Assembly (NCBI GenBank): GCA_013399305.1
Contig: VXAI01000383.1
Location: 369,626 to 433,625 of the forward strand
From: Rostratula benghalensis
Taxonomy: Eukaryota > Chordata > Aves > Charadriiformes > Rostratulidae
Reading direction: 5' to 3'
DNA length: 64,000 nt
The notes beneath the pieces are model-generated. The model was not told the origin of the DNA, made no database searches, and worked only from the letters and a program-made list of their open reading frames with translations. Of this stretch, positions 1 to 12,232 are shown one piece after another. Numbering within the stretch: position 1 is the first letter of the stretch; each line of letters opens with the position of its first letter. Position numbers and translations under genes: made by a program.

Positions 1-3000
1 CAGGAAATGGCGCAGATTCTCCTTTTGGGATAAATCAACTCATATATGTGACCTCCAAGATGCCAGAACCGTCTGCACTGTCTAGAAACCCGGCAAGGCT
101 TTTTTTTATGACAGCTTCTGAAAGAGTTTTAAAAGCTTTTCACATTCACTTTCTCCTGGAGGCCTTGATCTGCAACTTATCCCAGCAGGAGTCATTTTCC
201 CAGGACAGCCCTGGTGCAAGAAGCACGGTTTGACTTTGTTCTTTCAAACTTAGTTCCCCCAAATCAGCTTTCCCTCTCTGCCTACTGTGTTGGATATGAA
301 AGCATCCCCAACTCAAACCTCTGGTCTCCCCACAGCACCGTCAAGCGGGTGGGAAATGAGACGTCAGGTTGTGACCCTGGTGGGACCCTCTCTGTTTAAA
401 TAAACAGTCCGGGTTTCATGTAATGTTATACTCCATCATGAGCCCTGGAACAATAACAGTGGGGGAACCCTTCACGTGACTCCTCCGGGATGTATCAACA
501 AACAGAAGGGGCAGTGAGCATTGGTGGCTCGGGTTGCGGGTTGGATGGGACCTGTTCTCAGTCTGCTGCCAGATGACCAAAACGGCTTTCCAGAACCACT
601 ACCTGTAAAACAAGAAATAAATAATAAAAAAAAAAATGTTTGAGGTGGAAGAGGTTTTTTTGGCCCAAAGTAAGTTCTAAGAAAAAGTACCTGAGAACGT
701 TGTTTCCAAGTGTAGAGGTTAGGCTAAAAGGTCTGATGTTGGTTTGTGGTGATGGAGGGGGTCATCCCCAAAATATCTTTGCAAGAAGTCTCCTTCTGCA
801 CTGCTTGAGCTTGTGGTGCAGCCTCCTGCCCAGGTTTGGTTTCTTTCCGTGGGGAAGCTGGTTTTGGTCCATTCACTGTAGTGAGAGGCTCATTTCTTGC
901 AGCCTATAGGTGATGAAAAAAGCCCCCAAGAGGTCCATGGAGGTTGGAGGTGTTGTGAAGTGAGAACATAGTCTGGCCAGACCAATTGCACAGTATACAG
1001 AGCATGGGAGCACATCCTGACAGAATCACCAAAGCAGAGGGTTTTCTCCTCTCCGTCATAGTCCTGGAGTACGTGCCTTTTTCCTCACACTGGCTACTTC
1101 TGCAAGGCAAAAGTCGTGGGATTTTGAGCTTCCTTGGTAAATTCCCCATCAGCTAATGACTAAAATAACGATTCCCCACCCTGTCCCCTCCCTTCCCCTT
1201 GTGGGTGTGGTGGGAGAGCAGTCAAAACCTCTCATTTCCACTCAAGAAGGTGTAAGGAGGAGCTTTGGCTCATGGTAAAAGCTGTCCCTATTTGCCCTGG
1301 CTGTCGATGGTATCTGGCCCTTTGGCCTGGGGAGGTTCAAGGAGACCGAATGGTCCCTCCCTTGGATGCTGCCGGCCACACAAGCTGGCAAGCTCCAGGC
1401 TGGGAAGGCTTTCACGGCGTCCCTCTCCAGGCCTGCTGAGTGCCTCTTGGTTCCATGCCACCAGGGCAGCTCCCCATCCACCCGGCGTCCCGCCAGCACC
1501 CGTCCAACCGCAGCACACAGGAGGCTTTGGGCCATGTTTGAACCACTCACCGCAGCTGCGATGAGAGATTGGAGCACTTGGACTCACAAGATGCTTCCAC
1601 CTTTCCCTCTGGGTGACGTGTCCCATACCCTCGTTGCTCTTCTCTGGAGCGTCTCCCAGTGCCCCAATCTTTCTTGGACCCAAAGTCCAGACAGTATCGC
1701 AGTTCTGGGTGGACCCTGAGGACTTGCCTGGCTTAAAGACCTGGCTCCTAATTACGTGTTGTGGAAGGATGTGTGTGTGCGCTGGTGACTTTGCTCAGCC
1801 TGTGGTTGTTCCCTGGGTTTGCTCAATTTGCAGATTATGTGCAGAACCATCTGCTTGTCGTGTATTGATTCATGTCCAGTTTTCAAGGCTCTTGTTGCCC
1901 ACAATGAACAAAAAGATTACACTCATTTTGGGAAAGATTTGTAGGAACTGGGGTAGCCCGATTACAAGTGTGCTTGGACCCAGAGCAATGCTTGTGTCCC
2001 TGTAGCCCCAGCAGGATGGTCCGATCATTCTTCCATCCCATAGAAAGGGTGAGTGGAAAGAAGGTTCCTGTAACAGTGTGGACCTTTCAGATGGTGAGCA
2101 TGGCCCCTCATCCTCTTTGCAAAGGAGCTCATTTGGCCTCCAGCCAAACACGACCAGCTGATGCAAGGGGAACCTTCCATCTCAATCCAAAACCTCAGCT
2201 GAAAAATATTCCTCCTCATGCCAATGTCATCACCTCCAGGCTCTCTGTCTCCAGAGCTTCTCAGGCAGCTTTCTCATGGCCACAGGCTAATTTTATGAGC
2301 AAGGTGAAGGTGGCAACTGGAGAAAGCTCTGAAGTCACCCATCCACCTTGAAAACAAATAGCACATGTTAAGTTTCTTCTCAGGGGATTTTCCTTTACTT
2401 TCTCTTAATGGGGTGGACTGTGAAGCATACAAGACCCATAGATGGGGCAGGATGTGATTGAAGTCCATGGGTTCTTTGCTTCCCACTATGTGTCAGCAAC
2501 GATGTCTCCCTTCTACAAAGCCACCCTTTAGCCCAGCCAGGGCAGATACAGACCCACCATGGTCATGGTTTTCTCTTTTCGAGTGACTCGGATATCACTG
2601 GGGGCTCTAGTTTCTAAGAAATAGGTGACACCATATCTTGGCAATTTGATGACAGAGCAAACCATGATGTCAAATTTTCTGCTCCTGTGAGTGCATCCTG
2701 TCAGTGCTGGCGTGACACCCCCCCCCCCCAGGAACTGTCCCTTGTCACCTTAGCGTGGTGGCATCAGGAGGGAGTTTTGGTGGCTTGCAGCTCTGCCAGA
2801 GGAACGAGGGGGAGGTAGGTGGCTCAGGAGGTACAAACCTTTTAGGTACACCCTGGCCAGAGGAAAGCCAATGAAAATAATGACTCACTTGACCCCCTCA
2901 CGTAACAGCCAGCACCCAAAGTTTTCCACGCAGCGTTAAAAACCACCACGCACTGGCCTCAAATCATGTTGGCCATGCCAGACTCCCACCTGTTTATGTG

Positions 3001-3851
3001 GAAAAATTGATGCACCCAAAGCATATTTCAGCATAAATATGTTGGGTGGATCAAGGTTTCCATGTGCTGCAGTGCTGTCAAAAAAGTGGTGTCTTAGCCA
3101 ACACAGGAGGATTCAAGGAGGGCACAGAAAGTTTGAGTTTTCAAGAACTCATTTGTGGAGTGTCTCTTGTTCCTCAGGCACTCAGAGACCTCTCACCTCC
3201 TGCCTTTTTGTGCAGAGAAATGCTTCAAATTCAAGCCAGCTCTGGAGGATGAAAGAAAAGCCCCACTCCAGCGCTGCTTTGTAGCTGTGCCCCTGGGGTG
3301 AGCCATGACAGAGGGACCTTCTAGCAACTGCGAGGGTGATGGGTACAAAACTTGGCACATGTGACAAAATAGAGGCAAAACAGGCAAATAGGGGTAAACT
3401 TAGGTAAAACAGGGCAAGAGGTGGGATTTAAAAGCAGAAGAGCAGAGGATTAGGTAGCCCAGTTAGGTAAGAAGGTTTGAGGACTCTATACAAATTGTTT
3501 GCATCCAAGGACGAAACACAAACATCCTTAGAAGAACCACCCTTGTCCAGGAGCAATGTCAGGAGTCTTTCTGACCAGCTTTAAGCTAGGATGAGAGACT
3601 TGTCTGAAGAAACTGAGAAGCTACATGGACAACGGCAACAGCAGTCTTGGATGCTCTGGTACCCAGGAACAGGGGATCTGGTGCAACCTCTGAGTCAGGT
3701 CTTGGGCAAGGACATTGAGTGCCCCAATTCCAATGATCAGTCTTCCTTGCTGCAATTTGAACACTTTCCCTGTTTCCCATCCCCTGAAAGGATGTCGAAC
3801 AGAGCATGTCCTTGCTCTTTACAGAAGCCTTTTATATATTTTTCCTTCAGC
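1..3851. other. unique non-coding DNA, no gene recognised
   Basis: Only short frames are open on either strand, and none resembles a known family. A GC-rich block at about 1265-1720 is open in several frames on both strands at once, which is what GC-rich non-coding DNA does by chance. It has no convincing splice sites. An A-rich stretch lies at 611-636 and a 12-base C run at 2718-2729. No transposon was recognised before the CR1 that begins at 3852. Confidence 0.55.
2718..2729. repeat. poly-C run (12 bases)
   Basis: An uninterrupted run of twelve C, a mononucleotide tract that is probably length-variable. Confidence 0.9.
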
Positions 3852-4250
3852 CATAGAACTGCAGAATGGTTCAGGTTAGGAGGAACTTGGTGGGTCTGAA
3901 GAATAAACAGGGTTAGCACTGAAGTCTGACTTGCCCAGGGCTTTTCCAGTCACATCTAGAAAACTTCTGGGGTTTTGCTCTCTAAATCCCTGGCTGGCAT
4001 TAAGTCTCCATATGAATTTTCTCTTCCCAGGCTGAATAAGACCAGATCCTCTGCACCTCCCTGTAGGTCATGCTCCAGCCCATCATGGTGGCCATCTGCT
4101 AAACTCCATCTAGTTCATCAGCATTTCACTTGTACTGGGGACCCACACCAAGACACTGAATCCTGGCCAAAGTCTTAGGAGTGCCCAATAAATGGGATCA
4201 ATCACAACCTCTCACTTGCTTGCTGTGCTCCCATTACACACTTCTGCTCT
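3852..4250 (-). mobile_element. old CR1 LINE fragment, antisense
   Basis: The fragment starts at its 3' end with catagaactgcagaatggtt, a diverged form of the reversed CR1 tail. Its right half is the reverse of CR1 ORF2: the minus strand over 4021-4082 reads GLEHDLQGGAEDLVLFSLG without a stop. This corresponds to the conserved CR1 segment that runs from a GLEH-like motif through about ten residues to LFSLEKR. The middle part (about 3900-4000) is poorly conserved, so an internal deletion is likely. Divergence is high, which points to an old insertion. The right edge is approximate. Confidence 0.68.
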
Positions 4251-6661
4251 CTTTACTTGTCAACATTTACTCTGTGTGCCACAGAAAGCAGCTGGAAAAA
4301 GTCCAGGCTAGAATAATTTCCAAGAGCAGAATGCATTTCTCCAGCCCAGAGCAAGGAAGCACCATTACTATTAGTAATAATGAAAAGTGATGTTATTTGA
4401 CTGACAAATATATGCCCCAATGACTACAAATTCTGGTGATGAATTCTCCTGGTAGATAAACTGCGCTGCAAAAGGCTGGGCATCCTGGGGACAGTCACAC
4501 TAAAGCAATGCATTTCTTCTTTGATGCCTTCTGTTCTTGGAGATTGCCGGGTTGAACTCTAAGTTGATAGAGGTCCTGGGCCTGCAGCAGTGAATGACAG
4601 CTTTGTTAAGCTATGATTGATGACTTTGCTACCAAATTCTGATTAATGTTTCCTTCCAAACCCTCCTTGCCCTTGAAATATGCTGTCCATTAGCCCCTGC
4701 CAATTTCTGCCTAGAATAACCTTCTTGCTGTGGTAGGGGTTGTGTGATTATAGTTATCTAAACGTGTGAATAATTGGGAGGTTATGCCATATTACATGCT
4801 TCATCAAGTTCTCTATTCAAGTCTCGGGGAAACATTTGAAGTTCAACACTATGTCTCAATTATGCTTGAATTTCTGGCAAGGGGAAAAAAAAAAGTCACA
4901 TTAACGAAGCTGTCAAAAACACATTCTGCTTCAAATTTCCTGGGACAATTGGACAATGAAACTTCCTCGCTCAGTGAAGAGCTGCCTTCTCCTCGCACTA
5001 TTAACAGGCTCTTGAATTTATTGAATTTCTTTCTTGCTTAGGCTCTGAAAACAGATCTTGATAAAAAAGGAGTTGTGCAGTAAATGGGAAAGCTCTGTAA
5101 ACAATAAATTCTGGGCTGAAACATTTATCTCCAGACAGTCTATATGGAAAGCAGTGCAGTTCTGTTGGGGTGTGTAATGAACTTGCACTGTGGTGATATT
5201 TGTAAATTATAAAAGAAATAAAATAGGTCTGGTTGCTGCAGCTCTGGGACAATATTCTTGTTACTGAGACTATATACTGAAGTGTGCTCTGGAGGGCACA
5301 GCTCCGGGCTGGACTCTGCCCCACACAGCTTTGCCCTTCAGGATTTTAATGGGGGACAAATCTATCTATATTCTAACACATCCCTTCGAAATTTCAGGAG
5401 ACAAAGAGCAAAGTGTTATTGTAGAATTATAGATGTCAGCACTGGACACCATCATGGGCTCTCCAAGGGAGAGCTGGACTCCTAACAGGGAGGCCAGACC
5501 CCCCCCAGCTTTTTTTTTTTTTATTTCCCCAGTGACAACAGCCCTGTGTGCTGGCAGAATAAATGCTCTGCCAGGACAAGGGAAACTGGTACAAGCTGAG
5601 TCTCAGTGTGAGTACATACCGACCAAGAGGACCCCAAGAAGAGGTAGGAGGGGCAGGAGTACAGCAATCACCATCACCTCTTCAGCTTGTTCTGCCCCTG
5701 TTGCCAGTGACAGACTGGTTTGGGACTGGGAAGTCACCATTGAACTTGTTGGGGTAGAGGTAGATGACACCATTAGACAAACCCCTTTTCTCAGCATTAA
5801 GACAGCATTAAGGAGTTTTTCTTTGCACAGCTTCTCCATGGAACAGAGGGCATTTACATATCAGCTCCCTGCCCAGTGTGTTGTAATTTTGTGAAGATGA
5901 AGGGCTGCTGCTCCATTGTTATGGAGACCAGGCATGGACTTCTTCATGGGCATTCATATAGAGGTTTTATAAGGTACAACTGGGCAGGAACACCAGTGGT
6001 GCCAGAGCAGGAGTAGGGAGTAATGGTTTTTGCTCTCACTCTATGTCTGCTGAGAAGGAGTCACCGTCTGTGGCAGCTCCCCAGCTCACAGGTTGGGAAG
6101 GATGGCTGTCCAGTACCAGGTCCCCCATGAAATGGTGGCAGAGTCACTTCTGTGCCTGCCTTGGGGCTTTCCCAGTGCATCAGACAGCTGTGCCACCAGG
6201 GCTACCTCCTCACAGCCTCAGTGCCCTGCTCTTGCCACCAAAGGGCAGGCTCAACAGCAAAAGCCCACAACCCCAGGGCATGAAATGACCTTCAATAGGA
6301 ACAGTAGCCACATGGGTGGTAGCTCTTCCCCATTCCCCCCCTCTTTAGGGCCTTCCATTCCTCTCTTGGGGTGCTCACTGCTGCAAAAACCCACAGTGAA
6401 CATCCCCTCTCCAGCAAGGGGAGGGCCATACCGCGGCCATATTTCTTCTTGCCATGCAGTAACGCGTGCAGGCAAGGGAGTGAAAGGCTGCAGAAAAATC
6501 TGAGCAAGGTGAATGAGCGAAGACAGACCAAGCGTATTTATCTTTCCCAAAATATTGCAAAATACATCCAAGGCTTGGCCTACAGCGAGAGCACAAGCAG
6601 TGAAGAAATCTAAAGCGTGCAGATGCATTGCATACCAACATGGAAAAGCGACAGCAAGACA
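4251..6661. other. unique non-coding DNA, AT-rich in its first half
   Basis: 4380-5440 is AT-rich with no repeat signature and looks like slowly evolving single-copy DNA. A C8 run followed by a T13 run sits at 5499-5522. 5560-6650 is richer in GC and has overlapping short frames on both strands (for example 143 codons on the minus strand at 6251-6682) with no recognisable domain. No gene is supported. Confidence 0.5.
5499..5522. repeat. C8 / T13 homopolymer pair
   Basis: A run of C followed, after ag, by a run of T. It is simple low-complexity sequence. Confidence 0.85.
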
Positions 6662-6870
6662 GGGCCAAAACAGGCCAACCACACTCCCGTGGGAGTCTAG
6701 GAAATAAGTGAATCAAAGAGGGCTTGGGGCCAAAACTGGCCAAAAAGGCATCCCTCAGGAGTCCAGGAAATAAAATGAATCAAAGTGTGTTTGGGGCTGA
6801 TACAGGCCAACCACAATCCCTCTGGAGTCCAGAAAATGAATTTAAGCCTTGTCCGGGCCAAGACAGGCTA
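6662..6870. repeat. degenerate minisatellite, unit 61-67 bp, 3 copies plus a part
   Basis: Successive units start at 6662, 6727, 6794 and 6855. Each starts with a variant of gggccaaaacaggcc, has a middle like ggagtccaggaaat, and the first two end with a variant of gaatcaaag. The fourth is cut off after its first 15 bases or so. The units differ by roughly a fifth of their bases and by small indels, so the array is old. No known avian satellite was recognised. Confidence 0.8.
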
Positions 6871-7195
6871 TTAAACTTTCCCCCACCACAAAAAAAGACA
6901 GCTGTGAGCTGTAGAAAAGTGGGGCCATTCTGCCTCAAAATGGACAGAACCCCAAAGCAGATGTCAGCAGCCTCCTGCTGGTCCAGTTCCCCTATCTGAA
7001 GCATCATGCCCTGTGAGACATGGTTGGTGTTTTTGGCTAAAGTCACCTCCTGGCCAAGACTCTCACTCTGTAAATACTCTTTAGCTTTCTGCAGTCCCTC
7101 ACCTAACCCATCTGCCACCTTCCAGCATCACCCTTAAGGGTCATCTGTAGATGTCTGGGGCCAAGAATTGTCCTGGCATCTGTCTGCTCATGGCA

Positions 7196-7300
7196 AGCCA
7201 AGCCTGTGGCACTGTTGACCATGCTCATGGCAGTGTTGGCCATGCTTGCAGTGGAGTTGCCCACATTGATGGAGGTGCTGGCCATGTTTGTGGCAGAGTT
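7196..7300 (-). repeat. 21-bp degenerate tandem repeat, five units
   Basis: Read on the minus strand, the sequence falls into five 21-base units that translate to NSATNMA, STSINVG, NSTASMA, NTAMSMV and NSATGLA. The period is exact and a multiple of three, and the frame stays open (7333-7103, 76 codons). The surrounding minus-strand sequence has stops and no recognised domain. It could be a plain minisatellite or the remnant of a coding repeat. The sequence alone does not decide this. Confidence 0.7.
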
Positions 7301-10300
7301 GATGTGTGAACTGCAGCCTTCAAAGAGGAGCAAAAATGAGATGCTTCCACCATTCTAGGCAGCCTTGTGGGCCCATAGATGCTGGTGGAGAATGAGATGT
7401 TGACTCCACCTTTTCATGCTCAGCGTCTGATCCTCCAGCATGTGCTGCAGAACCCTTGGGAGTCATAGGGCTTTGGTAGGACAAATGAGCCCACTGTCCT
7501 TGGCATGTTGGTCCTGGTCCCTGGCTTGTGGGGTTGATCCATTAGCTGTGGGTCCTCACCTAGCCCACTTCCTCCAGCCCTGTCTGTGCCTCCAGCACTT
7601 TTCCACTACAGGAGTGTCACTGAGTAGGACAACTGCTTCCAGAGTGGGTTTGTGAGCCAAAGCCCTGTCAGACCCATGGCTTCTATGGCCATGAGGCTGA
7701 TGGCCACAGCATGGGATGAGGCAAAGAATCCTGGGAGGTGGACATTTGCATGGGGACATGCTAGATTGTCCCACCAACAGCAGCCGATGGTACTGACTCC
7801 TTCAGTACACCTTTTTCTGGGTATCCTGCACTTGGGCATCTCCATATGAGGATTTTTATATTTTTTTTCTTTTTTGGCAAACAGTTGTAACCGCAGACCG
7901 TGGGGGGCCTCAGCACCTTCTCTTGGAGGCTGTCACTGCTATCGCTGAGGGGTCATGAAGGGAGTAAAGCTAGCGGCCCTTCATTTTATCCATGAAGCAA
8001 ATGGCGGGTAAATGGAGAATAAATCAGAGGAGGTACTGACAATCTGCAGTCAGGCACAGGGATTTACTGCTGCAGAAGGTTTATTAATAGAGCTGTGGAT
8101 ATAGAGGCACTGTCTGTAAAGGGCTGCGGGATAATTTAATGACCAGCAAGGATAGAAAGCTGAGATAAGGATAACTGTAGCATCCATATTAGCAATGTTT
8201 CCGCTCTGCGGTGGTGTAGCTCCCTCTGAAGGGCCAGCCAGAGGTGAAGTAAATCATAGTCAGCCTCACCTCGGGTGTCCCTCTCCTGTGCCTCTCCATT
8301 AAGGCAAATAGCTATTTACTGGTGAGAAAAGTCTTAGGCACCAGCACCCACCTGAGGGCTGTGGGCAGTCAAGTGCCCCCTTAGACTGAAGGACAGAGGA
8401 GGACCATGGAGGTCCACCAGGACAAGCGTGGCCTTTAGAGGGACAGATGCCACAGATGTGTGGTGCTGCATCTCTGGAGGTAGGGTGGAGTGAGGAGAGA
8501 GAGAGCCAGTGCCAGCCAGTACCTAAAAAGGGACTTTTAAGTAAGTGACCTAATCTTAGTCACCCCTGAAAGCCATAAACTGCTCAGGCAAGGTCATGAG
8601 GAGTCTCCTATGAGATACCTGCTGTAAAAAATGCCACCATCACTCATGTCATGTTTTGGTGACCTCCAGAGCAAACAGTTTTCTTTGATTCATGACAAGC
8701 TTTACCTTCTTCAAATGAACTGAGAATACGAATTTGGCACCTCTGGGGTTTCTCTCAGCCTTTTAGCTTTGGGTCAAATTGCTACTGAGGAGGGGAGTTT
8801 CTATGGTAGGAGGCAGAGATGGGGACAGAGGCACAAACGACCACTCTGTCCCCCAAGCTGGGTTTACTGGTGCCTCTCTTCCTGATGGACACAGTGAAGC
8901 AAAGTGTACAAAGCATCCCCTTCCCTGTCTCTTTGATGCTGCAGTAAATGAGATGATTTGGAGTTTATAACACAGCCTGTTAAAATAAGTTTCTGGAATT
9001 GAACTGACTTTCCTGGATTGAAAATGCACACCCACTCAATGCAGCAAAATCAATGCAAACACCTTTTTATTTGGGTTAGCAGTGGACAATCCCCTAAGCC
9101 TTCGTGGAGAAAGTAAAAAACCATGTGTGTCTTGTAATTAGATATAAATGATTATGAAATTTTGGGAAATTGGTGTTTATGACACCTGCTGAGGTACACT
9201 TCCTCCTCCTGCTGAGAGATGACAACGCAGGAAAAAGACCAAGCCTAACTTGTCTGACCTCCTCCTGACCTACAACCAAATCACTCAAGACGATTTAACT
9301 TGAAAAAGTGATGGGCTCCCAGTTGTTTGTTGAACTGAAGAAAATCCGTTTCCCTTCCAAGTACTAATTTTGATTATTTTGCTTCTTACTTCGGGGGAGA
9401 ATTCGGAGTTATTTTGAAACCACAGGTGATATGACCCGTTAAAACTGGGATTGAAGCATTGGTTTTATGCAGCAGATGGATAAACTATCAGTCACTTGCC
9501 TGTAGGTGGAAAAATCTTTGCTTAAGCCATTAACACTCCCCAGCGTAATACTACCTGTGTTAAGCAAAGGGAAATCTGTTTTCTTACTGCGATTTGATAT
9601 TGGGAAATAGCAGGAGGAGATAAGCTTTATAACAGCACTGGAAATGTGTCTGTGGTAATAAATGAGACACAGGGCAAAACTGTCCTTGCTGCTCAGCCTA
9701 TGTTGACATGACTCTGGCTGCCCCTCTTTCCTGCAAGGGGTCTGAGGGCAAGATGGTCCTGGGACAGGCTAGGGACAAAAAGGAAGAGAAGACGACGAGC
9801 ATTGTGTCTCATCCTGTGGGCTTCCACCAACCCTCCTGCTGTTTTCACCGTGCTCTTCAGGAGGATGCCCCAAATAATAATAACGTGCCTATGGCTTGTC
9901 GTGGCTCTTGTAGAGCACCCACTGGCTGCGGCACACTCGTACCACTCTGGAGAGCACTGCTTCACAGCAGAAATTTTTGTCCTTAGCTGCTCCCGTTCAT
10001 TTCCGCACTCTCTGAGTGTCCGGATCCAAGAGGGGGATGGCTTCCAAGGAGAGGAAGCACAGATGTTGGGAAATCCAGGAAGGAGGCTCATCTAAGTATT
10101 TAAATATGTAGCTACTTAAGTGCATGGCTTACCCATGGAAACTTGTGCTTCTGATAGGCCCCATCCAATAGTCACTCAAGTCAATGAAAAGACGCCCCTA
10201 GAGTCAGATGAGGTTAAGCTGCACTTGGAGAAACAAACGTTTATGCTCCCTTGAAATGCGTATACTTAAAAAGCCATAGCCCATCCATCCATCACATGGC

Positions 10301-10428
10301 CCTTGACTTCCACATTTCCCCCGAGTTATTGGTTTCCATGCTCCAAACACGTGCCTGTTTCAATGCTACTGGCTAATCTCACTGTTATTTGCTGGAAGGG
10401 ATTCCTCTCTAGTAACTAAGTGAAGGTC
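7301..10428. other. unique non-coding DNA with two conserved-looking blocks
   Basis: No gene or transposon was recognised. About 7960-8340 and 9080-9690 are repeat-free and moderately AT-rich. They hold clustered short motifs of the kind found in vertebrate enhancers, for example two adjacent GATA-type sites in gagataaggataac at 8162-8174. This is compositional evidence only. Open frames on either strand are short and overlapping. Confidence 0.45.
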
Positions 10429-10450
10429 GGGGGGGGAGGGAGGGAGGGGG
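10429..10450 (+). other. G-quadruplex-type motif
   Basis: G8, G3, G3 and G5 runs are each separated by a single A. This fits the canonical pattern of four runs of at least three G with loops of one base and predicts a very stable quadruplex on the plus strand. It could equally be read as an impure GGGA repeat. Confidence 0.75.
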
Positions 10451-11428
10451 TGTTCAACTTATTATACCTTTTTTTCTTGTGGTTCCCCCTGCCTTGGTTC
10501 CTCCCACGTGTGGTTCCTCCAACAAACAACAAAAGTGTGCATGAATGATGATGATTAATTTGGCCAAGGTTTCAATCTTTCCCACTGTATGAAAACAAGT
10601 GTAGGGCTGCCCTGGACATTATATGTGCTGGAGTGGTCATTTGCTATTTTCTATCTTATTCCCAATTAAGAATTGAAGAGCTCCTCTTTCCTCTTCCAAG
10701 TCCCGGGCACGGCAGGGCACGCAACAACATCTTTATCATCCCTTGGCTCTTGACATGTCTATAGCAAAGGCTGCAGAGGTCTGGGAAGAGCTTCGCAGAG
10801 CACTGTGTAGTGATTATAAAAAGTAATCCCAGTCCCAAATTTAACAAGCTGCTCCTTCAAACTAAAGAGGAGCCTTTTGCCATTGGTAAACTGAGGAAAT
10901 CATTCATGCATCGCATGTTTACAGGAAGTGAGAGGGGGGTTTCCCAGTCTCTTGTGTGAATTTGTCTGGTGGAAGCAGGACCAAACTGTTGAAGACAGAG
11001 GACAGAAGGTCTTTAGCATTCAAGGTGGCCCTGGTGTTCCTGGTGCTACTGTTGAACAGGACAGGGGTTAACACCCCTAACTGAACCCCTAACATTCCCT
11101 TCCGTGGAAGGGAAGCTAGTGGCTGTGTAGAGGGCCCACCTTGTGCAACACCATGGGCTTTGAAGCATTGAGTGTGGCAGGTCCCCCACCAGCACTGGGT
11201 CCATCACTGAGCACCTCAGGTGCCTGGTCCCTATGGGCCAGGCCAGTGCTGCACAGCTTGGGGCTGTCCCTCAAGGTATAACCCATCTCAGAGATGCTAA
11301 TTCACTCCAGTGGTTAAGCAGTCTCCCTCCTGACCAAGCACTGGTGCATACATGTACTCACACTGAGGGGTATGTATTTCCTAAAGCAATGTGTGTTTTT
11401 ACATTTCCTTCCTTTTTCTCTTTTGCAG
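10451..11428. other. unique non-coding DNA
   Basis: Mixed-composition sequence without recognised repeats. It ends in a pyrimidine-rich stretch (11403-11428, finishing in ttttgcag) that looks like a splice acceptor for the small candidate exon that follows. Confidence 0.45.
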
Positions 11429-11499
11429 CCGTGAAGGCCAATTCCACAGCAGACATAAATCAGAGCTTAGACCAGTTTGTCCCAGCTGAAGATCCTTGA
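11429..11499 (+). CDS. weak candidate for a terminal coding exon, product unknown
   Basis: A strong polypyrimidine tract ending in ttttgcag lies immediately upstream. Beginning with the last two bases of a codon, the frame reads AVKANSTADINQSLDQFVPA, then EDP and a TGA stop at 11497-11499. The residues are plausible for protein (few Cys or Trp), but the piece is only 23 codons and no family was recognised. No clear poly(A) signal follows closely. A chance acceptor-like tract is quite possible. Confidence 0.15.
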
Positions 11500-11997
11500 G
11501 GGATCCAGAATCTCTGTATCTTGGTTATGCAGGTTCTCAAAGGCCATGACACGAGAAGTTTTTCCCAGCCCTTTCTTATGCAAGTCAGGTGAATCCCTCT
11601 TTTTTTCTTTTTGTTTTTCTCTCCATGAACCCTCTCTCTGATGTCCTGAGCTGTTTATAAGGCGAGGAACCATAAGGAACACCCTGACTCTCATTCTTGG
11701 TGTGACTTGTAGGCTGTGCCCTCCTGGAGACTGGTCCTGAAAGAGCCCAGGAGCATGTGGAGCATTTTCTCTGTTTCCCCCTTTTCCTCTCCTCTTCCTC
11801 TGCTCCTGTTTTCAATCAGGGACTGCCCAGGCAGCGCAGTGGTCAGGCTTAAAGACTTGCTAGAACTGGATTCAAGATTTATGAGAACTAGATGTAACCA
11901 GGCCTCTCCCAGAGGTTTGGGAAGAACAGCTGGAGTCTGGCACTTTCCATCATGACAAGGACTATTAAAAACTAAGAGTTGAACTGCAAAAGCGGAG
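11500..11997. other. non-coding DNA leading into an assembly gap
   Basis: No gene or transposon recognised. The sequence is unremarkable and runs into the run of unknown bases. Confidence 0.5.
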
Positions 11998-12232
11998 NNN
12001 NNNNNNNNNNNNNNNNNNNNNNNNNNNNNNNNNNNNNNNNNNNNNNNNNNNNNNNNNNNNNNNNNNNNNNNNNNNNNNNNNNNNNNNNNNNNNNNNNNNN
12101 NNNNNNNNNNNNNNNNNNNNNNNNNNNNNNNNNNNNNNNNNNNNNNNNNNNNNNNNNNNNNNNNNNNNNNNNNNNNNNNNNNNNNNNNNNNNNNNNNNNN
12201 NNNNNNNNNNNNNNNNNNNNNNNNNNNNNNNN
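11998..12232. other. assembly gap (235 N)
   Basis: Unknown bases. The right edge is a G9 run followed by CpG-rich sequence, so the missing bases are probably GC-rich and hard to sequence. Confidence 0.99.

Noticed and set aside
1242..1719. Several overlapping frames of 99-131 codons on both strands
   Set aside because: GC-rich sequence open in many frames at once, with no family resemblance.
6780..7845. Possible decayed apolipoprotein-L-like gene on the minus strand
   Set aside because: A few small-residue-rich segments recall that family, but frames shift repeatedly, stops intervene and no diagnostic motif aligns.
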